Source: Planctomycetales bacterium (GTDB taxonomy: Bacteria; Planctomycetota; Planctomycetia; Isosphaerales; Isosphaeraceae). From it: a stretch of DNA of 37,129 bases. Shown here piece after piece: positions 26,427-34,646 of the stretch; within the stretch, counting starts at the first letter, position 1, and each line of letters starts with the position of its first letter. The notes under the pieces were generated by a model. It had not been told where the DNA came from, ran no database searches, and saw nothing but the letters and a program-made list of their open reading frames with translations. The DNA lies in contig DAIDHE010000123.1 of NCBI GenBank assembly GCA_027459775.1, positions 1 through 37,129 on the forward strand, in the 5' to 3' direction. The position numbers and the translations under genes are program-made.

Positions 26427-26488
26427 GAATATCTCATAAAAAACAGGTCGATTCGTGCAACCGGGGCGGCTCGCGGCCGGCTCGCCCC

Positions 26489-26704
26489 TCAACCCACGGC
26501 GGCCTTCTCGCGCTCGATGGCCCGCAGCCGTAAAATTGTCTTGATGCGAGCGATTTCGCGCTTCGCCTTGACGACCTCGCTCGGAGCCTCAAGGCGTTCG
26601 GTTTCGCTCTGCAGCCGCAGGCGGAACAGGCTTTGCTGGACCTCGCGCAGCGAGAGCTCAAGCTGATCGTCGGATTGTTCGCGAAGTTCGGCGGGCTTGG
26701 ACAT
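26489..26704 (-). CDS. rpmC: 50S ribosomal protein L29
   Basis: The 71-aa product is a two-helix hairpin, with MSKPAELREQSDDQLELSL, LFRLRLQSETERLEAPSEV and KREIARIKTILRLRAIE. It sits beside the tunnel exit and helps dock trigger factor and SRP. It lies 16 bp after rplP and 62 bp before rpsQ, in standard order. Confidence 0.96.
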   Translation of the reverse strand: MSKPAELREQSDDQLELSLREVQQSLFRLRLQSETERLEAPSEVVKAKREIARIKTILRLRAIEREKAAVG

Positions 26705-26720
26705 CAGACCGTGTCTCCAG

Positions 26721-27140
26721 CTAAATCGTGGGCCTGCGGGTGACGAACCGGCAAGTGACCGGCATCTTGTGCGCGACCCGGGCGAACATCACGCGGGCGG
26801 CTTCCTCGGAGAGGCCGCTGACCTCGTATAAAATCGCCCCCGGCTTGATCACGGCGGCCCAGTACTCAACCTCGCCCTTCCCCTTGCCCATCCGGGTTTC
26901 GGCCGGGATGGCGGTCACGCTCTTATGGGGGAAAATTCGAATATAAATCTTCCCCCCTCCCTTGACCGCCTGGCTGGCCACGACCCGGCCGGCCTCGATG
27001 GTCTGGGCGCTCACGCGCCCCGATTCGAGCGCTTGCAGGCCGAATTCGCCGAACGAGACGTAGTTGCCGCGGGCCGCGTTACCTTTTACGCGGCCTTTTT
27101 GGCTTTTTCGATACTTGACCCGCTTGGGCATCAGAGCCAT
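26721..27140 (-). CDS. rplP: 50S ribosomal protein L16
   Basis: The product is 139 aa from the ATG at 27140 (MALMPKRVKYRKSQKGRVKG), aligning with the MLxPKRxKYR start of the family. The rest is standard: YVSFGEFGLQALESGRVSAQ, IYIRIFPHKSVTAIPAETRM and GKGKGEVEYWAAVIKPG. L16 helps shape the A site. Its first 62 bases lie inside the end of rpsC, read in another frame, and its ribosome site is within rpsC. Confidence 0.97.
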   Translation of the reverse strand: MALMPKRVKYRKSQKGRVKGNAARGNYVSFGEFGLQALESGRVSAQTIEAGRVVASQAVKGGGKIYIRIFPHKSVTAIPAETRMGKGKGEVEYWAAVIKPGAILYEVSGLSEEAARVMFARVAHKMPVTCRFVTRRPTI

Positions 27141-27780
27141 CGCCGGCCTCCACTTTCAAATAGTCGCCCTGGTTGACCCACACCTTGATCCCGATGTTTC
27201 CCTGGGCCGTGCTGGCCTCGGAGAATCCATAGTCGATTCGCGCCCGCAGCGTGGAGAGCGGGACCGATCCGGCCGCCGCAGCCTCAGTGCGAGACATTTC
27301 CGCCCCGCCCAGCCGGCCGGCGAGCTGAATCTTGACCCCCTTCGCGCCCCCCTCCATCGTCTGCTCGATCGACCGCTTCATGGTGCGACGAAAGCTCGAC
27401 CGCTTCTGAAGCTGCTCGGCGATGTCCTCGCTGATGAGCTGCGCGTCGATCTCGGGTCGCGACACCTCCACGATCTTGATCTCGATCCGCCGCCCCGTGA
27501 GCGTCTGCAGCTCCTTGGTCAAGACCTCGACTTCGGCCCCCTTGCGACCGATGATCACACCCGGCCGCGCCGTCGACAACAGCACCGTCACCGCGTCGCG
27601 GGTCCGTTCGATCTCGATCTTGGGGATGCCCGCGAAGCCGTACTTCTTCTTGATGTGCGCCCGGATCTTGAAGTCCTCGACGAGCAGATCGGCGAACTCG
27701 TGCTTGGAGGCGTACCAGCGACTCCGCCAGTCCTCCATCACGCCGACCCGAAATCCCGTCGGTCTGATTTTTTGACCCAT
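27079..27780 (-). CDS. rpsC: 30S ribosomal protein S3
   Basis: The 233-aa protein starts MGQKIRPTGFRVGVMEDWRS. The KH domain is marked by TARPGVIIGRKGAEVEVLTK, and the C-terminal S3 domain has GVKIQLAGRLGGAEMSRTEA and TLRARIDYGFSEASTAQGNI. Typical S3 ends soon after KVWVNQGDYLK. Here about 25 more residues (to KKPKRPRKR) are encoded by DNA that also encodes the first 20 codons of rplP. S3 lines the mRNA entry channel and has helicase activity together with S4 and S5. Confidence 0.96.
   Translation of the reverse strand: MGQKIRPTGFRVGVMEDWRSRWYASKHEFADLLVEDFKIRAHIKKKYGFAGIPKIEIERTRDAVTVLLSTARPGVIIGRKGAEVEVLTKELQTLTGRRIEIKIVEVSRPEIDAQLISEDIAEQLQKRSSFRRTMKRSIEQTMEGGAKGVKIQLAGRLGGAEMSRTEAAAAGSVPLSTLRARIDYGFSEASTAQGNIGIKVWVNQGDYLKVEAGDGSDAQAGQVSKKPKRPRKR
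27147..27151 (-). promoter_or_regulatory. Ribosome binding site of rplP, inside rpsC
   Basis: GGAGG lies 6 bp before the ATG at 27140 and within the rpsC reading frame. It decides the rplP start and makes the 62-bp rpsC/rplP overlap credible, because initiation can happen before ribosomes finish rpsC. Confidence 0.7.
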
Positions 27781-27882
27781 GTTCCCCTCGCCTCTTGGCC
27801 GTTGTCGTTGGGTAGCCTAATGATTCTCGTGTGCGGGTCGCCTTGGTCTGGCGCGTGGACTCTGGGGCCTGTCGGCCCCGGT

Positions 27883-28269
27883 TCATTCCTCGACTTCGTC
27901 CCCGCCGTCCCCGGCTCCGATGTCCGCCAGGTCGGCCAGGCCGATGGCGATGTGCGAGGTGCGGCGGCGGATCAAGTAGGCCATGCCCCGGGCCCGGGGC
28001 ATGAGCCGCTTGGCCATCGGGCCGCCGTCGCCCCGGGCGTCGACCACGATCAGGTCGCCCACGCCGCGAATCCCTTGTTCCTCGGCGTTGGCCATGGCGC
28101 TTTTCAGCACCTGCTCAATCATCCGGGCCGACCGGTGCGGCATGAATCTCAGCCGATCGAGCGCGTCGTCGGCGTAATGGCCGCGGATCAGGTCAAGCAG
28201 GGGGCGCACCTTGCGGACCGAGATCCGGGCGAATCGGTGGGTTGCCCGATAGCGGGCGATGGTGCTCAT
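27883..28269 (-). CDS. rplV: 50S ribosomal protein L22
   Basis: The 128-aa protein starts MSTIARYRATHRFARISVRK, with VRPLLDLIRGHYADDALDRL, LKSAMANAEEQG and the tunnel-loop region RLMPRARGMAYLIRRRTSHI. An acidic tail (GAGDGGDEVEE) replaces the usual end. L22 lines the narrow part of the exit tunnel. It precedes rpsC by 102 bp. Confidence 0.96.
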   Translation of the reverse strand: MSTIARYRATHRFARISVRKVRPLLDLIRGHYADDALDRLRFMPHRSARMIEQVLKSAMANAEEQGIRGVGDLIVVDARGDGGPMAKRLMPRARGMAYLIRRRTSHIAIGLADLADIGAGDGGDEVEE

Positions 28270-28427
28270 GGCCTAAGTCTCGCGCGAAGAGATCCACGCC
28301 TCATCGAGTTCGGCGGGCGGGACCGGAATCATCGTCTCTAGAATACAAGGGTCTCAAACGGGCTCGGCTGGCGAAACGCGGCGATCCAGGGCGTTGACCC
28401 CGGGGCGCTCGGGCTCGAAGCCGGGGG

Positions 28428-28712
28428 TTACTTCTTGGGGCCGGCCTTCGAAGCCTTGCCGCCGTGGACTCGGAAGGTCCGCGTCGGAGCGAACTCGCCG
28501 AACTTGTGGCCGACCATGTCCTCGGTCACGTACAGTTTCACGAAATTTCGCCCGTTATGGATGGCGAAATGCTTGCCGATGAATTCCGGCACGACCGTGC
28601 AGGCGCGGGCCCAGGTCTTGATCGGCTCGCGGTTGCCGCTCGACTCGGCTCGAGCAACCTTCTCGAGCAAGCGGTCGACGACGTACGGTCCTTTTTTCAG
28701 CGATCGTCCCAT
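28428..28712 (-). CDS. rpsS: 30S ribosomal protein S19
   Basis: The 94-aa protein starts MGRSLKKGPYVVDRLLEKV. It has TWARACTVVPEFIGKHFAIH, NGRNFVKLYVTEDMVGHKFG and EFAPTRTFRVHGGKASK. S19 binds S13 in the head of the small subunit near the A site. The gap to rplV is 158 bp, with no gene seen. Confidence 0.97.
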   Translation of the reverse strand: MGRSLKKGPYVVDRLLEKVARAESSGNREPIKTWARACTVVPEFIGKHFAIHNGRNFVKLYVTEDMVGHKFGEFAPTRTFRVHGGKASKAGPKK

Positions 28713-28802
28713 GGCGCGTCCTATTCAGTCCTCTGCAAGAGCGTTTTCCGCACGATCGGCCCGGCTGGCGGCCGCGGTCGGTCGTTTGATCTCGTCCCCA
28801 AA

Positions 28803-29663
28803 TCAGATCTTGAGCTGGCCGTACCGCACGCTGCGGCGGCGCCGAATGATGGCCTTGTTCGAGGGCTTTCGCGGCCGCCGCGTCTTGCCTCCCTTGGCGA
28901 GCACGCCCGTGGGCGAGCACGGATGCCGGCCGCCCGAGGTCCGGCCCTCGCCGCCCCCCATCGGGTGATCGACGGGGTTCATTGCCACGCCCCGCACGTG
29001 GGGCCGCCGGCCCAGCCAGCGCGACCGTCCCGCCTTGCCCAGCCGCACGTTCATGTGGTCGGGGTTGCCAACCATTCCGATCGTCGCGCGGCAGACCGCC
29101 GGAATCCGCCGGACCTCGCCCGAGGGGAGCGTGATCTGCGCCCAGTTTCCCTCGCGGGCCGTCAGACTGGCTCCGACGCCGGCAGAGCGGCAAAGCTTGC
29201 CCCCTCCGCCCGGCTGCATCTCGATGTTGTGGATCGTGAGCCCCGTCGGGATCTTGCCCAGCGGCAGGCAGTTGCCCAGCTTGGGCTCGGCGTCCGGGCC
29301 ACTCGAGACCGCCATTCCCGCCTTCAGCCCTTCGGGCGCCAGAATGTAGCGCTTGACGCCGTCGGGAAACTTGATGAGCGCGATCCGGGCCGACCGGTTG
29401 GGGTCGTACTCGATGTGCGTGACCGTCGCCTGCTGGCCGTCGTGATCGTTGCGCGTCCAGTCGATGACCCGGTACCTGCGTTTGTGGCCCCCGCCGCGAT
29501 GCCGGCACGTGATGAAGCCCTGATTGTTCCGCCCGCCAGTCTTGCGGATTGGCTCGGTCAGCGACTTCTCGGGCTTCTTGTTCTTGTCGGTGAGCTCCGC
29601 GAAATCGCTCACTGACGAGTTCCGTCGCCCCGGGCTGGTCGGCTTGTAAGTGCGTATGCCCAT
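28803..29663 (-). CDS. rplB: 50S ribosomal protein L2
   Basis: The 286-aa product is a core peptidyl-transferase-centre protein. It has [57 protein letters not shown] and [20 protein letters not shown], which contains the functionally important His in the [10 protein letters not shown] loop. The C-terminal end has [15 protein letters not shown]. It lies between rplW and rpsS. Confidence 0.98.
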   Translation of the reverse strand: MGIRTYKPTSPGRRNSSVSDFAELTDKNKKPEKSLTEPIRKTGGRNNQGFITCRHRGGGHKRRYRVIDWTRNDHDGQQATVTHIEYDPNRSARIALIKFPDGVKRYILAPEGLKAGMAVSSGPDAEPKLGNCLPLGKIPTGLTIHNIEMQPGGGGKLCRSAGVGASLTAREGNWAQITLPSGEVRRIPAVCRATIGMVGNPDHMNVRLGKAGRSRWLGRRPHVRGVAMNPVDHPMGGGEGRTSGGRHPCSPTGVLAKGGKTRRPRKPSNKAIIRRRRSVRYGQLKI

Positions 29664-29759
29664 CGAACGATTCCCCTACCTGGCTCGACGCCCCGCGGCG
29701 TCTGTTTCATCTCGAATAAAAGCGATCCGCGATCCCCGGTGCGACCTGGTCGACCGCTC

Positions 29760-30086
29760 TCAATAGAAGTTGATGCGATAGTCGTCGTGCAGGGTCACGA
29801 TGGCCTTTTTCCAGTTCCGCATCCGGCCCATTTTTTGACGGTAGCGGCGCGGCTTGCCGCGCCGGTTCTGAATCCGCACATTGGCGACCTTGACCTCGAA
29901 CAGCGTCTGCACCGCCTCTTTGATCTCGGTCTTGGTGGCGAGCTGATTGACCTCGAAGGTATAAGCGTTGTGCCGTTCCGAGATATGCGTGGCCTTCTCG
30001 GTGATGAGCGGGCGCAAGATGACCTGGTAGGGTTCGAGCGCGGGCCCGTCTCGTTCGACTTCCGGGGGTCGGCGGAGCGTGACCAT
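29760..30086 (-). CDS. rplW: 50S ribosomal protein L23
   Basis: The 108-aa product carries PYQVILRPLITEKATHISER, YTFEVNQLATKTEIKEAVQT, LFEVKVANVRIQNRRGKPRR and the end WKKAIVTLHDDYRINFY. L23 docks trigger factor and SRP at the tunnel exit. Its ATG lies 3 bp from the rplD stop, suggesting coupled translation. Confidence 0.97.
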   Translation of the reverse strand: MVTLRRPPEVERDGPALEPYQVILRPLITEKATHISERHNAYTFEVNQLATKTEIKEAVQTLFEVKVANVRIQNRRGKPRRYRQKMGRMRNWKKAIVTLHDDYRINFY

Positions 30087-30089
30087 GAA

Positions 30090-30833
30090 TCAGCCCTCGG
30101 CGGCCGCGGCGGCTGGGGCCGCGGCCTTGGTTGGAGATTGGCCCTGGCTCTTGAGCGCGGAAAGGGCCTCGCGGGTCAGCACCAGATACCGTTGGCGCAA
30201 GACATCGTAAGTATTGAACTCGGCGATGGGCGCGACCTTGACGCCCTCGATGTTGCGGGCGCAGCGATGGACCAGGGGGTCGTGCGCCGGCAGGCCGATC
30301 AGGATTGAGCGGCGGACCAGGGTCCGTCGGCGGGCCAGGGTCTTGGTCTCGCCGACCGCTTCGATCTTCTGGTCGTCCTTGAGGTCGGGGCGCGTGATCC
30401 GACCCAGGAGCTTGGCGAATTCCTTGGTCTTGGCGGTCTGGGTGGGAAGGCCGTCGACGACGATCGCCTGGTTGTCCTGAAACTTCGAGAGCAAGGCCAT
30501 CCGGGTGGCCAGCCGGACAGCTTTCTTGGGCATCGAGTAGCGATAGTCGCGGTTGCGGCGGGCGAAGGCGGCGCCGCCGCCTTTGCGCTTGTTGGTGCGT
30601 TTCGCGCCAACCCGCGCGTTGCCGGTCCCTTTCTGGCGGAACAGCTTCTTACCCGAGCCGGCCACGTCCGCCCGACCCCGGGTGTTGACCGTCCCCACGC
30701 GCCGGGCCGCCAGATGCATGACGACCACGTCGTGCAAGAGCTGTTTGTTGATCGAGCCGCCGAAATCGGCCGGATCGACGGTCTCCTCGCCGATCTGTTC
30801 GCCAGCGGGATTGTAAACGGGCACTGTCAACAT
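30090..30833 (-). CDS. rplD: 50S ribosomal protein L4
   Basis: The product is 247 aa from the ATG at 30833 (MLTVPVYNPAGEQIGEETVD); a longer frame upstream adds 20 unrelated residues. The tunnel loop is GKKLFRQKGTGNARVGAKRT, followed by GGAAFARRNRDYRYSMPKKA. A roughly 20-residue Ala-rich tail (KAAAPAAAAAEG) extends the C-terminus. In E. coli L4 also represses the S10 operon. No matching leader hairpin was identified here. Confidence 0.97.
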   Translation of the reverse strand: MLTVPVYNPAGEQIGEETVDPADFGGSINKQLLHDVVVMHLAARRVGTVNTRGRADVAGSGKKLFRQKGTGNARVGAKRTNKRKGGGAAFARRNRDYRYSMPKKAVRLATRMALLSKFQDNQAIVVDGLPTQTAKTKEFAKLLGRITRPDLKDDQKIEAVGETKTLARRRTLVRRSILIGLPAHDPLVHRCARNIEGVKVAPIAEFNTYDVLRQRYLVLTREALSALKSQGQSPTKAAAPAAAAAEG

Positions 30834-30901
30834 CGTGATGAGTCCGATTCTCGAACGTCTGGGTCTCGACCAGGGCGGGCGCGAGCCCCGCACTCACTCG
30901 A

Positions 30902-31534
30902 CTAGATCCTGTTGGTTTGCTTGACCGTCAGATAGCCGCCGTTGGGGCCGGGAACCGCGCCCCGGATCAGGAGCAGGTTGTTGGCCGGATCGACGCGGAC
31001 CACCTCGAGATTGCGAACCGTCACTTGTTCGTGGCCGAAGTGACCCGGTTTGCGGATGCCCTTCTGGGTGCGGGCCGGGTCCGCGCTTGGGCCCGACGAG
31101 CCGGGATGGCGATGCATCCGCTTGACGCCGTGCGTCGCCCGCAGCCCGCGGAACCCGTGCCGCTTCATGACGCCCGCGAAGCCCCGTCCCTTGCTGGTCC
31201 CGATCACGTCTACCCGGCCGATCGCGCCGAAAACCTCGACCGTGAGCGTCTGGCCGGCCGCGACCTCGATCGGGCCTTCCTGGCGGATCTCGCGAACGTA
31301 ACGCTTGGGCTCGGCGTCGACCTTGCGGGCGTGACCCCGCTCGGATTGCCGGGCACTCTTTCGCTTCTTGTCGGCAAAACCCAACTGCACCGCGTCGTAG
31401 CCGTCACGCTCGGTGGTGCGAACCTGCAGCACAGTGCAGGGTCCACATTCCAGGACCGTGACCGGAACGACCGTGCCGTCGTCCTTATAAATCTGGGTCA
31501 TGCCCACTTTGCGACCCAGGAGTCCAACACGCAT
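30902..31534 (-). CDS. rplC: 50S ribosomal protein L3
   Basis: The product is 210 aa from the ATG at 31534 (MRVGLLGRKVGMTQIYKDDG); upstream in-frame codons do not match the family. Conserved parts are RGFAGVMKRHGFRGLRATHG, HRHPGSSGPSADPARTQKG, and VRNLEVVRVDPANNLLLIRG, ending in GAVPGPNGGYLTVKQTNRI. L3 is an assembly initiator near the peptidyl transferase centre. A 277-bp gap separates it from rpsJ. Confidence 0.97.
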   Translation of the reverse strand: MRVGLLGRKVGMTQIYKDDGTVVPVTVLECGPCTVLQVRTTERDGYDAVQLGFADKKRKSARQSERGHARKVDAEPKRYVREIRQEGPIEVAAGQTLTVEVFGAIGRVDVIGTSKGRGFAGVMKRHGFRGLRATHGVKRMHRHPGSSGPSADPARTQKGIRKPGHFGHEQVTVRNLEVVRVDPANNLLLIRGAVPGPNGGYLTVKQTNRI

Positions 31535-31811
31535 CGTCAAGCTCCGCCTAGGGATACAGCCCCGATTGCCAACCGGAGCCGGACTCGCCGGACCGACTGG
31601 CCGCGTTCGCACCTGGAGTGGAGAGGCGAGGTTTCATCGCGAATCGCCGCCAGGCATCACGGCGACTCGGTCGTCGGGGCTTTCGCTCGGAAACTAGCCC
31701 GTGCGAGACACCCAACGCTGCCGGACGATCGGAGAGAGCCTCGCGGCCCCAACCGGTCCAGGAAACCATCGAACCGTCACAACCCGCCCAAAGCCGCGGA
31801 ACCGGTCGCGA
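31535..31811. other. Long rpsJ-rplC spacer
   Basis: This spacer is 277 bp, long for two adjacent genes of the S10 operon. I see no ORF with a ribosomal or other recognisable match, no clear sigma70 promoter and no intrinsic terminator in it on either strand. A structured regulatory RNA cannot be excluded by eye. Confidence 0.35.
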
Positions 31812-32144
<333 letters not shown>

Positions 32145-32233
32145 CGCGCGATAGTCCTTCCCAACTCAAGGCGAATCAAACACTCCGACCGCGGAACCCT
32201 CACCGAACCCCGCGAATCACGTAGGAAACGAAG

Positions 32234-32262
32234 ATAGTATCAGCCCCCCCGAACCGCGTCAA
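32234..32262 (-). promoter_or_regulatory. Sigma70-type promoter of the S10-spc-alpha cluster
   Basis: On the minus strand the -35 TTGACG (32257-32262) and -10 TACTAT (32234-32239) are separated by exactly 17 bp. The -10 is extended (TGATACTAT). The start point would be near 32227, giving a leader of about 83 nt before the rpsJ GTG. It is the best promoter match seen in the window and points directly into the ribosomal cluster. Confidence 0.8.
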
Positions 32263-32358
32263 CGCGACTCGCTCCACTTTTTTCGGGTTTTTGCTCACGA
32301 CTCCAACAGGAAGTCTCGGCGCTGCGCCCCGAAATGGCGAACCGCTCCGCCACGGGGG

Positions 32359-32388
32359 TTGACGCGGGGTGGATTGGTACTCTCTAAT
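32359..32388 (+). promoter_or_regulatory. Divergent sigma70-like promoter towards the desaturase gene
   Basis: TTGACG (32359-32364) and TCTAAT (32383-32388) are 18 bp apart on the plus strand. Both match the consensus at five of six positions. Transcription would start near 32395, leaving a leader of about 370 nt before the desaturase start, so a closer promoter or a longer product is not excluded. Confidence 0.5.
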
Positions 32389-32394
32389 ACGTCG

Positions 32395-32767
32395 TTTCAC
32401 CAGTGCACCCCGCTCATGACCGGGCGTGGTCGAGGATCGGGAAGCCGGTCAAACCTCCCCGCGAGCCGAGCGCCCTTGTTCAAAATAATGACGGCGCGCG
32501 GGGCTTTGGACCTGGCTAGAGCGACGAACGCGCGCTCCGTTCATCGCCGCCTTGGCTCGCCCGAATGGGCGGCAAGGCCGCGGTCGCGTCTTGCTTTCGT
32601 CCCGTCTCCACGCCTGATCCGTCGCTCGAGTCTGGTTCCGTTCCCGCTTGAACATCCTTGCTTTCCCACCGCGACCTCCTGGCGAACCCGGTCGTGGGGA
32701 AAGCGAAATCCTTGCAAGATTCCAGGGCTTCGTTTTTCGGCTCGGGCGAGTTCGGCTTCCCATCATC
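32395..32767. other. Leader region upstream of the desaturase gene, with a hairpin at 32549-32578
   Basis: No convincing gene is seen in this stretch. It contains a two-part inverted repeat: outer arms GCCTTG (32549-32554) and CAAGGC (32573-32578), inner arms CGCCC (32558-32562) and GGGCG (32567-32571), with a GAAT loop. No T-run follows, so it is not an obvious terminator. Confidence 0.4.
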
Positions 32768-33751
32768 ATGATCGAGCGTGTTTCCATGAGCGTCGTCGAG
32801 AGCATGCAGGACTTTGTCGCGGAGCATCTTTCCCTCCTCACCCCGGTCCAGGAGATCTGGCAGCCCACCGATTACCTCCCCGACCTCACGGCCGAGGACT
32901 GGTCGCCTCGACTGGCGGCCTTTCGCGAGACCGCTCGGAGCCTGCCCAACGACCTGTTGGTCGTCTTGGTGGGCAACATGGTCACCGAGGAAGCCCTGCC
33001 CAATTACACGCTCTCGCTCGGGCGCATCGCCAAGGATCCCACGGGGACCACTGATACCCCGTGGGCCTGGTGGCTGCGCGGCTGGACCGCCGAGGAAAAT
33101 CGCCACGGCGACCTGCTGAACGCCTACCTCAGACTCACCGGCCGCGTCGACATGCGGGCCGTCGAGGTCACCATCCACCACCTGACCCGCAACGGCTTTT
33201 CCTCTGGCGGCGAGGGAGACGATTACGCGGGGCTGATCTACGCCTCGTTCCAGGAACGCGCCACCCGGATCAGCCACGGCAGTCTCGCCCGCCTCGCTCA
33301 CGAACGCGGCGAGGAAAACCTGGCCAGGATCTGCCGCAAGATCGCCGCCGACGAAACCCGTCACGAGGTCTTCTACACCAGGGTCGTCGGCGAGCTGTTC
33401 GAACGCGATCCCGACACCACTCTCCTGGCCTATCGCGCGATGCTCAAGCGCTTGATCGCGATGCCCGGCAGCCGCATGACCGACGGGTGCGACCCCGACC
33501 TGTTCGATCATTACGCCGCGGTCGCTCAACGCGTCGGGGTATATACCACACATGATTATGCATCGATCATTCGCCATTTGAACGCGGCCTGGGGCCTGGA
33601 AAATCGCTCGTTCACGGGCAAGGCGGCAAAGGCCCGGGACTATCTCCTCGCCCAGCCCGAGCGCTATGAAAACCTCGCCGACGAGATCGAGAGCCGTACC
33701 GCCGCGCAGCCCCTGGCCCCGTTCTCGTGGGTCTACGACCGCCCCCTGTGA
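32768..33751 (+). CDS. Acyl-ACP desaturase-like diiron protein
   Basis: The product is 327 aa from the ATG at 32768; another ATG lies at 32786, and the ribosome site does not decide between them. The soluble diiron fatty-acid desaturase fold is shown by its two iron-binding helix motifs, WTAEENRHGD (E110 and H113) and ADETRHEVF (E196 and H199), with further Glu in VTEEALPNY. Plant stearoyl-ACP desaturase and mycobacterial DesA enzymes have the same layout. It should introduce a double bond into acyl-ACP using O2 and reduced ferredoxin. It lies divergent from the ribosomal cluster and alone in its unit. Confidence 0.9.
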   Translation: MIERVSMSVVESMQDFVAEHLSLLTPVQEIWQPTDYLPDLTAEDWSPRLAAFRETARSLPNDLLVVLVGNMVTEEALPNYTLSLGRIAKDPTGTTDTPWAWWLRGWTAEENRHGDLLNAYLRLTGRVDMRAVEVTIHHLTRNGFSSGGEGDDYAGLIYASFQERATRISHGSLARLAHERGEENLARICRKIAADETRHEVFYTRVVGELFERDPDTTLLAYRAMLKRLIAMPGSRMTDGCDPDLFDHYAAVAQRVGVYTTHDYASIIRHLNAAWGLENRSFTGKAAKARDYLLAQPERYENLADEIESRTAAQPLAPFSWVYDRPL

Positions 33752-33938
33752 TCGCGATGGCACGCCAGAGAACTCTCAGGGATATACGGCCCGTGAGTAC
33801 CTGCCGGGACGAGCTCCCGAAGGTTGAAGACGTCTGGTCGTCGATTGGCGGGCAACGTCGGGCGACAGGATTGGTAACATAACTGATGGGAAGATCCGAG
33901 ACGCGAACCACGACCCGACTTGAAGGGAGCGGATCACC

Positions 33939-34169
33939 ATGGTGAACGTGACGATCGAGGAGGCGCGCGACAAGCTCGGCGAGCTGATCCACCGATTGGC
34001 CGCCGGCGAGGAAGTCGTGATCACCGAGAACGACCAACCCGTGGCCCGACTGGTCGCCGCCGCTGCGACGCCGGCCAAGCAGCCTCGCCGGTTCGGCACG
34101 CTGAAGGGAACCGTGCTGTCAATGGAACGCTTCGATGATCCGCTGGAGGATTTCGAGGAGTACAGGTAA
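33939..34169 (+). CDS. Phd/YefM-type antitoxin
   Basis: The 76-aa product matches small Phd/YefM antitoxins: MVNVTIEEARDKLGELIHRL, then AAGEEVVITENDQPVARLV. The N-terminus binds operator DNA. The C-terminus, with SMERFDDPLEDFEEYR, would wrap the toxin and neutralise it. GGGAG precedes the ATG. Its TAA overlaps the toxin ATG by one base (TAATG), typical of coupled toxin-antitoxin pairs. The promoter region upstream holds TAACAT as a possible -10 but no clear -35. Confidence 0.9.
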   Translation: MVNVTIEEARDKLGELIHRLAAGEEVVITENDQPVARLVAAAATPAKQPRRFGTLKGTVLSMERFDDPLEDFEEYR

Positions 34170-34556
34170 TGCGGCTCCTGCTCGATTCGCACACGATGAT
34201 CTGGTCCGCCGACCGAACCGGCCCACATCACGCCCGCCGCCATGACGGCGATAGGCAACCCCGCGAACGAGCTGCTCGTGAGCGCGGCCACCCTCTGGGA
34301 AATCGCCATCAAGTTCAGCCTGGGAAAGCTTCCCCTCGCCTTGCCCTACCGGCAGTGGATGGAGACGGTGATCGCCGACTTGGGGCTGGTTCTGCTGCCG
34401 ATCACTCTGGATCACGCCGAGCGGCAAGCCCGCCTGCCGTGGCATCACCGTGATCCGTTCGATCGCCTCCTGGTGGCGCAAGCCCAGGTCGAAGGCGTCC
34501 CGCTTGTGAGTGCCGATGCAAACCTCGATGCGTATGGGATCACTCGGGTGTGGTAA
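34169..34556 (+). pseudogene. PIN-domain (VapC-type) toxin, frameshifted
   Basis: The start reads MRLLLDSHTMIWSAD and then breaks. A second frame, from about 34215, gives EPAHITPAAMTAIGNPANE and continues as LLVSAATLWEIAIKFSLGKL, HHRDPFDRLLVAQAQ and LVSADANLD to a stop at 34554-34556. One extra C at 34213-34214 explains the shift; without it the two parts join to a 128-aa PIN toxin. All expected acidic residues are visible: D6, the E of LWEIA, the D of RDPFDRLL and the D of SADAN. PIN toxins cleave RNA. As sequenced it would not be made intact, by mutation or by sequencing error. Confidence 0.85.
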
Positions 34557-34646
34557 GACTCCACCTTGGCGCTTTCTCCTCGCAATCCCAGGTTCGCGCC
34601 CTTGCCCGGCCGCGACGACCCCTGAACGCCGCGTGATTCCTCGCGG

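Noticed and set aside
33805-33819. CGGGA/TCCCG inverted repeat after the desaturase gene
   Set aside because: The stem is only 5 bp and no T-run follows, too weak to call a terminator.
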